64,000 nucleotides of DNA from Paenibacillus sp. KS-LC4 (GTDB lineage Bacteria; Bacillota; Bacilli; Paenibacillales; Paenibacillaceae), in the NCBI RefSeq assembly GCF_036894955.1, contig NZ_CP145905.1, forward strand, positions 1,743,501 through 1,807,500. The letters are read 5' to 3'. The position numbers and the translations under genes were made by a program. The notes beneath the pieces are model-generated. The model saw only the letters and a list, made by a program, of their open reading frames with translations, was not told where the DNA came from and searched no databases. Shown one piece after another: positions 8,327-16,159 of the stretch (the stretch's first letter is position 1; the number at the start of each line of letters is the position of its first letter).

Positions 8327-9364
8327 ATGAAAAAAAGACTCAAGCTGCTCGTTTTCGCTATGATGATTATCGCCCTTATTACGGTACAGCTGCCGCTTCA
8401 GCAGGCCGAGGCAGCTCCTGCCTTTGCGAAAGGAACGGATATTAGCTGGGTTCCCGGTCTTGAGGCGCAAGGCTACACCTGGAAGGACAAAAACGGCACG
8501 ACCAAGGATATCATTCAAATTTTGAAAAATGATTATCAAATTAATTCGGTCCGCATTCGCGTATTCGTAAATCCCTCGAGCAATTATGCAAACGGTTACT
8601 TAGATATGAATCGGGCAGCTGCTCTGGCACAGCGGGCGAAAAATGCAGGCATGAGCATTATGCTGACGCTGCACTACAGTGATTCATGGGCCGATCCCGG
8701 TCAGCAGACAAAGCCTGCTGCTTGGAGTAATTACACGTTCCAGCAGCTGATGGACGCGGTATGGAATCATACCCGGGCGGTTATGACGGCGATGCAGGCG
8801 AAGGGTGTGACGCCGGACTGGGTACAGATCGGCAATGAAACGAATAACGGCATGCTGTGGAATGACGGCAAAGCGACGGTCAGTATGAAAAACTACGCGT
8901 GGCTCGTCAATACCGGGAATAATGCGGTAAAATCAATTTCTTCCGGTACGAAGACGATCGTTCATCTGGCAGGCGGCAATGATAATGCTTTATTCGTTTG
9001 GAATATCGGTGGGCTGATCAGCAATGGCGCCACCTTTGATATTATCGGCATGTCGCTGTATCCATCGGCTTCGGATTGGTCGGCCAAGGTCGACCAAACG
9101 ATTAGCAATGCCAATGATATGATTGCCCGCTATGGCAAGCCGGTTATCATTTCTGAAATCGGTCTTGAATATAACCAGCCAGCTGCTACGAAGAGCTTCG
9201 TTGCTGCGATTAAGACGAAGGTTCGCAATATTGCTGGCGGTAAGGGGCTAGGCGTCTTTTATTGGGAGCCAGAGGCGCCTCCGGGCTACAATGGCGGTTA
9301 TAACAAAGGTGCTTGGCAGGCGGACGGCAAGCCGACGATTGCATTGGAAGGCTTCTTAAACTAG
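8327..9364 (+). CDS. secreted arabinogalactan endo-beta-1,4-galactanase (GH53)
   Basis: A 345-residue secreted endo-galactanase that cuts the beta-1,4-galactan side chains of type I arabinogalactan and pectin. Residues 1-27 are a signal peptide. Family blocks are 'FAKGTDISWVPGLEAQG', 'VRIRVFVNP', 'LTLHYSDSWADPGQQ', the acid/base Glu in 'VQIGNETNNGMLW' (near residue 170) and the nucleophile Glu in 'VIISEIGLEY' (near 276), and 'GVFYWEPEA'. The ATG at 8327 is chosen because AGAGGGA is nine bases upstream; the ATG at 8318 overlaps that site. The signal peptide, cre-like site and nearby pectin lyase gene support a plant-cell-wall degrading role. Confidence 0.92.
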   Translation: MKKRLKLLVFAMMIIALITVQLPLQQAEAAPAFAKGTDISWVPGLEAQGYTWKDKNGTTKDIIQILKNDYQINSVRIRVFVNPSSNYANGYLDMNRAAALAQRAKNAGMSIMLTLHYSDSWADPGQQTKPAAWSNYTFQQLMDAVWNHTRAVMTAMQAKGVTPDWVQIGNETNNGMLWNDGKATVSMKNYAWLVNTGNNAVKSISSGTKTIVHLAGGNDNALFVWNIGGLISNGATFDIIGMSLYPSASDWSAKVDQTISNANDMIARYGKPVIISEIGLEYNQPAATKSFVAAIKTKVRNIAGGKGLGVFYWEPEAPPGYNGGYNKGAWQADGKPTIALEGFLN

Positions 9365-9463
9365 CAAGCAAGCTCGTAACTAGCCCAGCTATTCATTCCC
9401 CTGTTATTTCACATATAATAGATAGCAGGACGAATCTATTTGGAGAAACGGGGGAGTTTGTAG

Positions 9464-10930
9464 GTGGAAGCTGTAAATAGCAAACCTTTTACCATTGATG
9501 TGGAATCAAATCTGACGCTGCGTGGAGATGTTCGAGTGTCGGGCGAACCGGGAAAGAAGCCAGTTGTTATCGTTTGCCATGGCTTCAAAGGGTTTAAGGA
9601 TTGGGGCTTTATACCCTATGTCTGCGAGCAGCTTGCAACGCTTGGCTTTGCTGTCATCTCCTTTAATTTCAGCTGCAATGGCGTAGCGGAAACAGACTTT
9701 GACGAGCTGGATAAATTTGCTGTTAATACCTATTCTCGTGAACAGCTGGATATTGATATAATTATCGCGCAACTGCTTGAAGCGAAGCTTCCTTTCGCGG
9801 AGGAACTGGATACGAAACGGATTTCTTTGCTGGGACATAGCCGTGGGGGCGGAAATAGTATTTTGGCTGCTGCGAGACACCCGCAGCTTCAAGCAGTTGT
9901 AACATGGAATGGCATAGCGGACGTGAATCTCTTTACGGAGGCGTTTCGGCAGGAGGTGCTGAGCCGCGGCGTCGGTTATGTGCCCAATATGCGCACACAG
10001 CAGCAAATGCCGATATCGCCTCTGTTTTTCGAAGATTTGGAGCGCCATGCAGAAGCATTTGATATTAAAAAGGTGCTAGGCTCACTCGCGGTTCCTGCGC
10101 TCTTGATACAGGGGGATCAAGATTCAGAGCGACTGGTTTCAGGCTATGAACAAATGCGTGAGGCTGCGCCGCAGCATACGTTCGTTTCACTAACGGGAGC
10201 AGACCACACCTTTGGAGCAAAGCATCCCTTTGCCGTCACAACTGTGAAATTGGAGGAAGCGCTTCGGCTGACGGTGCTTTTTCTAAATGAGCGCCTAAAG
10301 AAGGGGGAGTGCCAGATGGATCAAAAATCTCCGAATGTGCAGTGGCAGTCGTATGAGCTTGGCGAATTGCCGCAATCTGGCCAAATGGCCTATTCCGGCA
10401 GCATTGTATGGTTAACAGGGCTTCCTGCATCAGGAAAGTCTTCTATCGCTGCCTCGCTTCATAGACAGCTTCAAGCAAGCGGTGTGCGAACGGTGGTACT
10501 GGACGGCGATAATTTACGGCATGGACTTAACCGCGATCTTGGCTTTAGCGCAGAGGATCGCCGCGAAAATGTGCGCCGTACGGCGGAGGTGGCTAGGCTA
10601 TTTGCTAGCAATGGAAGCATTGCCATAGCGGCGCTCGTCTCACCGCTGGAGGCGGATCGAGCATTGGCGCGAGCGATTGCAGCTCCACTGCCCTATGTGG
10701 AGGTGTATGTAAATTGCCCGCTTGTGATATGCGAGCAGCGTGATCCGAAGGGACTTTACAGCAAGGCAAGGCGGGGAGAAATTCCGCTGTTCACGGGCAT
10801 ATCTGCACCTTACGAGGAGCCGCTTGTACCAGACCTGGAGCTGTTTTCCGACAAAGGAAACGCGGATACTGCGGCTGAGGCCGTTATCCGCTGCTTGCAG
10901 CAGCGCGGTATTTTGACCGAGCGAGTTTAG
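9464..10930 (+). CDS. alpha/beta hydrolase fused to adenylylsulfate kinase
   Basis: One frame of 488 residues joins two complete enzymes. Residues 1-280 are an alpha/beta hydrolase: oxyanion region 'CHGFKGFKDWGF', nucleophile Ser in 'LLGHSRGGGNS', acid Asp in 'LIQGDQDSE', His in 'GADHTFG'. Residues 285-488 are an APS kinase (CysC): P-loop 'GLPASGKSS', 'LDGDNLRHGLNRDLGFS' and 'ENVRRTAEVARLF'; CysC phosphorylates adenylylsulfate to PAPS. Start is a GTG with GGGGGAG at good distance. Between the domains a strong internal ribosome site precedes an in-frame ATG at 10316, and codon 283 (TGC) is one base from TGA. So this may be a recently fused gene pair that still makes separate CysC. No ATP sulfurylase gene is nearby. 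Confidence 0.85.
   Translation: MEAVNSKPFTIDVESNLTLRGDVRVSGEPGKKPVVIVCHGFKGFKDWGFIPYVCEQLATLGFAVISFNFSCNGVAETDFDELDKFAVNTYSREQLDIDIIIAQLLEAKLPFAEELDTKRISLLGHSRGGGNSILAAARHPQLQAVVTWNGIADVNLFTEAFRQEVLSRGVGYVPNMRTQQQMPISPLFFEDLERHAEAFDIKKVLGSLAVPALLIQGDQDSERLVSGYEQMREAAPQHTFVSLTGADHTFGAKHPFAVTTVKLEEALRLTVLFLNERLKKGECQMDQKSPNVQWQSYELGELPQSGQMAYSGSIVWLTGLPASGKSSIAASLHRQLQASGVRTVVLDGDNLRHGLNRDLGFSAEDRRENVRRTAEVARLFASNGSIAIAALVSPLEADRALARAIAAPLPYVEVYVNCPLVICEQRDPKGLYSKARRGEIPLFTGISAPYEEPLVPDLELFSDKGNADTAAEAVIRCLQQRGILTERV
10301..10318 (+). promoter_or_regulatory. internal ribosome site and in-frame ATG for standalone CysC
   Basis: AAGGGGGAG ends six bases before the ATG at 10316, inside the fused frame and exactly at the domain boundary. 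Initiation here would give a complete 204-residue APS kinase. Confidence 0.6.
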
Positions 10931-10986
10931 CAAAACAACCGTGCAGCGTATTCTCTTGTGCTACGCTCTGTAAAATCATGCAAAAG

Positions 10987-11027
10987 AAGCTTCTTCTTCG
11001 GGAACAACCGAAGAGGAAGCTTTTTTT
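10987..11027. terminator. intrinsic terminator
   Basis: AAGCTTCTTCTTCGG pairs with CCGAAGAGGAAGCTT around a short loop and is followed by T's on the plus strand, with A's before it. It can serve the plus-strand fusion gene and the convergent YhbH gene. Confidence 0.85.
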
Positions 11028-11098
11028 GTGAAGATATGTGCTTGGGCATCGACGTTGCTTGAGCCAGCAGTCTGCTGGATGAAGTCTAATGCATGTTT

Positions 11099-12274
11099 TT
11101 AAGCACCGCCTGCGGGCTTGGAGAAGAAGGCTTTAAGCGCCTTATACACTTCGCCTTTATCCTTAATTATCGAATACATAAATTTTTTATTGCTTATGTT
11201 TTTATATGCGGACATTAAGGTGCTGCTGCGATTATATTGATTCACCTCGCCATAGCCGAACAGATTGGCGCGTTCCAGCAGCTTGTCGATGAGCTTCACG
11301 CATTTTTCGTTATCGGACGTCAAATTATCGCCATCGGAAAAATGAAAGGGATAGATGTTCCAATTGGCCGACGGATATCGGCTGTCGATAATATCAAGCG
11401 CCTTCTGATAGGCAGAGGAGCAGATCGTGCCGCCGCTCTCGCCGCGAGTGAAAAATTCCTCTTCAGTTACTTCCTTCGCTTCGGTATGATGCGCTACGAA
11501 TACCATCTCAACATGCTGATATTTCCGGCGTAGAAAGCGAGTCATCCAGAAGAAGAAGCTTCTGGCACAATATTTTTCAAAAGAGCCCATGGAGCCTGAA
11601 GTGTCCATGAGAGCCAGTACGACGGCATTGGATTGGGGCTTGACGATTTCATTCCACGTTTTAAAACGCAAATCATCCGGCGAGATGCCGCCAATGCCTG
11701 AGCGTCCTTCATTGGCATTGCGCTTCAAATTTTGAATGAGCGTCCGTTTTTTGTCGATGTTGGACATGATGCCTTTTTTGCGAATATCGTGAAAGACGAC
11801 CTCGGTTGTTTCCATAACATCCTTCTGCTTTTGCTCCAGATTAGGAAGCTCAAGCTCCTCGAAGAGCATATCCTCCAACTGGTCAATGCTGATTTCCGCC
11901 TCTACATAGTCCTCGCCCGGCTGATCGCCCGCACCCTGTCCTTTGCCTGGCCCTTTGGCGGCCCCAGGATCAACGCCGAGCACATCTCCTACCTGTGAAT
12001 CGCCATCGCCTTGTCCAACATGCTGCTTCTTGTTGTAGTTATAGACGAAATGAGATTCGTCAATGCTTTTAATCGGTATTTTCACCGTCTGCTTGCCATC
12101 GGATAATACAATGCTTTCATCGGTCACAATATCGGGAAGATTTTGCCGAACGGCTTCTCTTACTTTTTCCTGATGCCGGGCTTGATCTTCGTAACCTTTG
12201 CGATGCAAGGTCCAATCCTCGCGCGACACGATAAATAACGGTTCTGCCACGAGCGTCACACTCCCATCTTTCAT
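11099..12274 (-). CDS. yhbH: sporulation protein YhbH (DUF444)
   Basis: A protein of about 391 residues of the YhbH/YeaH DUF444 family, which contains a von Willebrand A-like metal-binding domain. The family N-terminus '[14 protein letters not shown]' is clear, followed by a Gly/Asp-rich linker near residues 90-125 and '[20 protein letters not shown]' with the DxSxS metal site. B. subtilis yhbH is needed for normal sporulation and is usually near the kinase gene prkA; prkA is not adjacent here. The start is uncertain: ATG 12274 has a weak ribosome site, while a GTG about nine codons later has GGGAG upstream. It is divergent from the pectin lyase gene. Confidence 0.88.
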   Translation of the reverse strand: MKDGSVTLVAEPLFIVSREDWTLHRKGYEDQARHQEKVREAVRQNLPDIVTDESIVLSDGKQTVKIPIKSIDESHFVYNYNKKQHVGQGDGDSQVGDVLGVDPGAAKGPGKGQGAGDQPGEDYVEAEISIDQLEDMLFEELELPNLEQKQKDVMETTEVVFHDIRKKGIMSNIDKKRTLIQNLKRNANEGRSGIGGISPDDLRFKTWNEIVKPQSNAVVLALMDTSGSMGSFEKYCARSFFFWMTRFLRRKYQHVEMVFVAHHTEAKEVTEEEFFTRGESGGTICSSAYQKALDIIDSRYPSANWNIYPFHFSDGDNLTSDNEKCVKLIDKLLERANLFGYGEVNQYNRSSTLMSAYKNISNKKFMYSIIKDKGEVYKALKAFFSKPAGGA

Positions 12275-12460
12275 CAATAAGGTCTGGAAAGGACGGCGAT
12301 AGCCGTTTCACCTTGTTATTCAATATATTCACATCCCGAGCGGATATGTGAGTCAAAAGCGATCTAATTCTAGCTAATTAATCGCATGAATCTCGGTTTT
12401 TTTAACAAAGAACTCTGTTTTTTGAGTAGTAATATGTCGGAACACAGTCTAATATCGAAA

Positions 12461-12476
12461 ATGAAAGCGATTCCAA
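12461..12476 (+). promoter_or_regulatory. cre-like site upstream of rhamnogalacturonan lyase
   Basis: ATGAAAGCGATTCCAA fits the CcpA cre consensus WTGNAANCGNWNNCWW throughout. A second, imperfect copy lies on the minus strand around 12494-12510. A TATAAT box at 12486-12491 sits between them, so binding would block transcription. Catabolite repression is inferred. Confidence 0.5.
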
Positions 12477-12558
12477 TTATGGTTTTATAATCCAATAGCG
12501 CTTTCAATTGTGGGTGTTAATCAAATATGATGTGCGAAAAGGAGCTGAATAAGAAGAG

Positions 12559-14631
12559 ATGAACGTTAAAAAAGTGATTCGCAAAACAATAATGCTCTCT
12601 GTTGCTGCTTTGTTGGTTATTCCTGCTTTTGTTATGGAGCCGAAGGTCAGTGCTGCCGCCCCAAGACAGATGGAGGCTTTAACGAGAGGAGTCGTCGCTG
12701 TAAAAGTAAGCGGAGGCGTATTTGTCAGCTGGCGGCTGCTCGGCGGCGAGGCTGCTAATACAGGCTTTAACGTGTATCGCAACGGGACGAAGGTAAACAG
12801 CAGTGTTATTACGACGAGTACAAATCTTCTGGATGCTGGGGGCAGCAACTCCTCTACCTATTATGTCCGTGCCGTAATTAATGGTGTTGAGCGTCCAGCC
12901 TCCAATTCGGTAACCGTATGGGCGAACAACTATAAAGATATTCCGCTGGACAAGCCTGCTGGCGGGACAACACCGAGCGGCGAAAGCTACACCTATAGCG
13001 CAAATGACGCAAGCGTAGCTGACCTTGACGGAGATGGGGAATACGAAATCGTCCTCAAGTGGGACCCGTCTAACTCCAAGGATAACTCCCAATCAGGTTA
13101 TACCGGCAATGTTATTTTTGATGCTTACAAAATGAACGGACAAAAGCTGTGGCGCATTAATATGGGCAAAAATATTCGTGCAGGCGCCCATTATTCGCAA
13201 TTTCTCGTCTATGACTTTAATGGCGACGGAAAAGGAGAGGTGGTCATTAAAACAGCGGACGGCACCGTAGATGGAACAGGACAGGTAATCGGCAGCTCGA
13301 CTGCCGACTATCGTAATTCTTCGGGCTATGTGCTGTCAGGCCCCGAATATTTGACTGTGTTCTCTGGGCAGACGGGAGCTGCTCTTGCAACGACCAATTA
13401 CGTTCCGGCAAGAGGCACCGTATCAAGCTGGGGAGATAATTATGGGAACCGTGTTGACCGCTTTCTAGCTGGCGTTGCTTATCTGGATGGCACAAGACCG
13501 AGCATCGTGATGTCGCGCGGCTATTATACGAGAACGGTTATTGCTGCCTTTGACTTCCGTAATGGGTCGTTGACGAGCCGTTGGACGTTTGATACGAACA
13601 GCTCCGGCAACTCTGCTTATGCGGGGCAAGGCAATCACAGCCTTAGTGTGGCGGATGTTGATAATGACGGCAAGGATGAAATTATTTTTGGAGCGATGAC
13701 CGTTGATGATAATGGCCAGAGGCTATACAACACGAATATGGGGCATGGCGATGCGATGCATGTCAGTGATTTGAACCCGAATCGTAATGGTTTTGAGGTA
13801 TTCAAGGTAAACGAGGACACGAGCAAGCCTTATGGTGCCCAAGTCCATGATGCGGCTACTGGTCAAATTTTGTGGGGTGTCCATACGGGCGCGGATACGG
13901 GACGCGGCATGGCGGCCGACATCGATCCTCGTTACCCGGGAGCTGAGGTTTGGGCAGGAAGTGGTGTAGGGCTGAGGACGATTACGGGACAGCTTATTTC
14001 CAGCACGCCTCCATCCTCGCAAAATTTCGGCATTTGGTGGGACGGAGACCTGCTGCGCGAGCTGCTTGACCACGCATGGTCAGGAAGCGCTGGAGTTGGC
14101 GTCGGCAAAATTGAAAAATGGAATTACAATACCGGTGCAGTCAGCCGTCTGTTAACGGCAACAGGAACTTACTCCAACAATACGACAAAAGGCAATCCTA
14201 GCTTGCAGGCTGATCTGATTGGCGATTGGCGCGAGGAAGTGCTGTGGCGTACGGAGGACAGCACTAAGCTGCGCTTGTATACAACCACAGATGTTACGAC
14301 ATATCGTCTCTACACGCTGATGCATGATGCCGTATACCGTTTAGGTGTGGCGTGGCAAAATGTTGCCTACAACCAGCCGCCGCATACGAGCTATTTCCTT
14401 GGAAATGGCATGAGCACGCCTCCTGCGCCAAGCATGTACACGACTCTGCCACAAGCCTCGTTTACGGAGGTAGGCACGGCCAATGCTTTGATCGCTGAGG
14501 AAACTCCTTTGGAAGAAGGAGTGACTGCCACTGATCAGGAGCTAGCCCCGCAAACGGATTCGGAAACAGGACCTGAAACAGAACCTGAAACAGAACTTGG
14601 AACAGAGCCTGAAACAGAACTTGGAACATGA
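12559..14631 (+). CDS. secreted rhamnogalacturonan lyase (PL11)
   Basis: A 690-residue secreted lyase that cleaves rhamnogalacturonan I by beta-elimination, like B. subtilis YesW/YesX. A signal peptide covers about residues 1-34; residues 35-120 form a fibronectin-like domain ('GVFVSWRLLGGEAANTGFN'); the rest is the PL11 beta-propeller with calcium-type loops 'DLDGDGEYE', 'DFNGDGKGE' and 'DVDNDGKDE', and conserved 'GAHYSQFLVYD', 'NHSLSVADVD' and 'GDWREEVLWRTED'. The catalytic part ends near residue 635. The last 45 residues are a Glu/Thr/Pro repeat tail that stops at a TGA, after which the same frame still reads linker-like sequence with a second stop. The tail has probably been cut short. 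Confidence 0.92.
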   Translation: MNVKKVIRKTIMLSVAALLVIPAFVMEPKVSAAAPRQMEALTRGVVAVKVSGGVFVSWRLLGGEAANTGFNVYRNGTKVNSSVITTSTNLLDAGGSNSSTYYVRAVINGVERPASNSVTVWANNYKDIPLDKPAGGTTPSGESYTYSANDASVADLDGDGEYEIVLKWDPSNSKDNSQSGYTGNVIFDAYKMNGQKLWRINMGKNIRAGAHYSQFLVYDFNGDGKGEVVIKTADGTVDGTGQVIGSSTADYRNSSGYVLSGPEYLTVFSGQTGAALATTNYVPARGTVSSWGDNYGNRVDRFLAGVAYLDGTRPSIVMSRGYYTRTVIAAFDFRNGSLTSRWTFDTNSSGNSAYAGQGNHSLSVADVDNDGKDEIIFGAMTVDDNGQRLYNTNMGHGDAMHVSDLNPNRNGFEVFKVNEDTSKPYGAQVHDAATGQILWGVHTGADTGRGMAADIDPRYPGAEVWAGSGVGLRTITGQLISSTPPSSQNFGIWWDGDLLRELLDHAWSGSAGVGVGKIEKWNYNTGAVSRLLTATGTYSNNTTKGNPSLQADLIGDWREEVLWRTEDSTKLRLYTTTDVTTYRLYTLMHDAVYRLGVAWQNVAYNQPPHTSYFLGNGMSTPPAPSMYTTLPQASFTEVGTANALIAEETPLEEGVTATDQELAPQTDSETGPETEPETELGTEPETELGT

Positions 14632-14740
14632 CACCAGACAGAGCTGGTAACGTCCGCCGTTTCTGAACAATAGCCAGACAGCAGTGTGCCAACCGGCCAG
14701 ATTAATCCAAATGCGGCAGCTCAAGAGGCTTCAGGTTCAG

Positions 14741-14920
14741 CGCAAAACGCAGAACGCAAAACGCTAAGCGCAAAACGCAAAACGCAGAACGCAGAACGCA
14801 GAACGCAGAACGCAGAACGCAGAACGCAGAACGCAGAACGCAGAACGCAGAACGCAGAACGCAGAACGCAGAACGCAGAACGCAAAACGCAGAACGCAGA
14901 ACGCAAAACGCTAAGCGCAG
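14741..14920. repeat. 7-bp tandem repeat array (CGCAGAA)
   Basis: About 25 copies of CGCAGAA with variants CGCAAAA and CGCTAAG. The variants cluster at both ends (each end carries CGCAAAA-CGCTAAG) and the centre is nearly pure, as expected for slippage-driven growth. Because 7 is not a multiple of 3, all frames read the same 7-residue peptide repeat; I regard it as non-coding. Confidence 0.95.
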
Positions 14921-14958
14921 ACATGGACAAGCCGCTCCTATTTTGTAGAGCTAGGGTT

Positions 14959-14979
14959 CTTATCCCCTCAGCTCAGAAA
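14959..14979 (+). repeat. TTATCCCC(T/C)(T/C)AGCTCAGAAA motif, degenerate copy
   Basis: One-base variant (CTCAG for TTAG) of the motif that ends the insertion element at 39720-40901. It is in direct orientation to the copy at 15075 and shares about 45 bp of surrounding sequence with it. GAGCT-A-GGG / CCC-CTC-AGCTC can form a hairpin here. Confidence 0.7.
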
Positions 14980-15074
14980 CGCAAAAAGAGGAACAGGCGC
15001 ATCTATAGTATCTATTCATGTAGCTACAACTATCAGGCTTGGGCAGACTGTTCCTATTTTTTTAAGCTTGAGGT

Positions 15075-15727
15075 CTTATCCCCTTAGCTCAGAAACATCG
15101 AGATATGTGTCTGTCCAAGATATTTTTCAAAATAACAGCTTAAAGAGAAGTGAAAATACAGAAGTACAGGACTATGGAACTGAATGACTAAGGGGCTAAA
15201 GGCGTAAAAATCTAAAGTGATAAGGGTCTAAAGGACTACAAAAGTGCAGAAGTGCAGAAGTACAGAGGTAACAAAGTAAATACGACAGCAATCAAAAAGC
15301 TAGGTTAAGAAGCAAAGCCGTTGGTAGGGGAGCCGGATTGAGGCGCTGCCAGCAAACGAGAAGGATGGACGAAAGCAGCTTAATCGACGTGGAAGCTTAG
15401 ACGATGCTATTTTTGAAGGCTTCCGGAGTTTGATTGGGGGAAGACCCTCGGTTAATCAAGGCTTCAGCTTATGTTCATTTGGTACGGTTTAATCACTCAA
15501 AGGTATTTGAGTATCGAAATTACAGTTATACGATTTTTGCATGAATGAGAACTCGCTGTACTCATAACATTCGAATCGCAACAGCACTAGCTAAAGCAAC
15601 AGCAATGGGCTGTAATGCCTTTTATGCTTAGAGGAATGGGGAATGTTGGTTAGCTGTTTGGATGGTGTGATCTGGCATATTGCCGGATTAGGTCATTCAA
15701 ACGGCTTTTCTGAGCTAAGGGGATAAG
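15075..15727. mobile_element. non-coding block bounded by insertion-element-type ends
   Basis: The left end (15075-15095) and right end (15707-15727) are perfect inverted copies of a 21-base sequence whose core TTATCCCCTTAGCTCAGA is also the terminal sequence of the insertion element at 39.7-40.9 kb. The interior has no credible gene and shows short repeats such as GTGCAGAAGTACAG. It looks like a non-autonomous relative or a decayed copy. I could not find a clear target-site duplication. Confidence 0.6.
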
Positions 15728-15879
15728 GTGCAAAAGGCGAAGAAAATGCAGCGGCCCAACGCAAGCCAAACTAAACCAAGCCCAACAAAGCTATTGTTGA
15801 AAAATAAATCGGCCAACCGTGACAGCAGGCCAGCGCCAGACCGCGAAAAATGCAGCCGCGCTGCTGTATGCTTGTCGTT

Positions 15880-16026
15880 CTATATGCCGTCTACGATTCT
15901 ACGTGCTCGAAGGCCCGCCTTATAAAGCAATACCTCCTCGTCTATGGAAAGCTTGGCTCTCCAATAAACATCCTCTTGCGTCATCCGCGCCTCCGCAGGC
16001 AGCATTTTATGCTCCAGCCACTCCAT
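15880..16026 (-). CDS. possible 48-residue protein
   Basis: A weak candidate. The frame reads a plausible charged peptide beginning 'MEWLEHKMLPAEARM' and ending 'RARRIVDGI'. It lacks its own strong ribosome site, but its ATG overlaps the TGA of a 16-residue frame that starts at 16076 behind CAAGGAGGGG, so translation could be coupled (TGATG). No family is recognised. It may instead be a relic of a longer gene; the open frame extends upstream without a start codon. Confidence 0.3.
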   Translation of the reverse strand: MEWLEHKMLPAEARMTQEDVYWRAKLSIDEEVLLYKAGLRARRIVDGI

Positions 16027-16076
16027 CAGCCTGCAATCATCGTTAAAATTTGAACGTTTTGAATTAGAGTTCTCAT
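16026..16076 (-). CDS. possible 16-residue leader peptide
   Basis: An ATG six bases after a near-perfect ribosome site (CAAGGAGGGG) opens a 16-codon frame, 'MRTLIQNVQILTMIAG', whose TGA overlaps the ATG of the 48-residue frame. The strong ribosome site is the only solid evidence. Confidence 0.25.
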   Translation of the reverse strand: MRTLIQNVQILTMIAG

Positions 16077-16159
16077 CTTTGTCCCCTCCTTGGTATACTT
16101 AGGAGGATAAACGTTGACGCTGCGTTAAAGTCAAGGGCAAGAAAGGGTGTTTCGCCAAT

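Larger units (their letters stand above)
14632..16159. other. gene-poor region with tandem and inverted repeats
   Basis: About 1.5 kb between the PL11 lyase and sbcD. In order it holds decayed tail sequence of the lyase, a 7-bp tandem array (14741-14920), two imperfect direct copies of a roughly 45-bp sequence (14930-14981 and 15048-15098), a 653-bp block with inverted ends (15075-15727), and a possible tiny gene pair on the minus strand (15880-16076). Open frames inside are repeat translations or lack ribosome sites. Confidence 0.7.

Noticed and set aside
14741..14920. Tandem 7-bp units as a CRISPR array or as a coding repeat
   Set aside because: There are no spacers between units and 7 bp is far too short for CRISPR repeats. 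The open frames on both strands only translate the repeat and have no ribosome site.
15728..16053. Plus-strand short frames just upstream of sbcD
   Set aside because: They have no good ribosome site, biased composition, and overlap one another.
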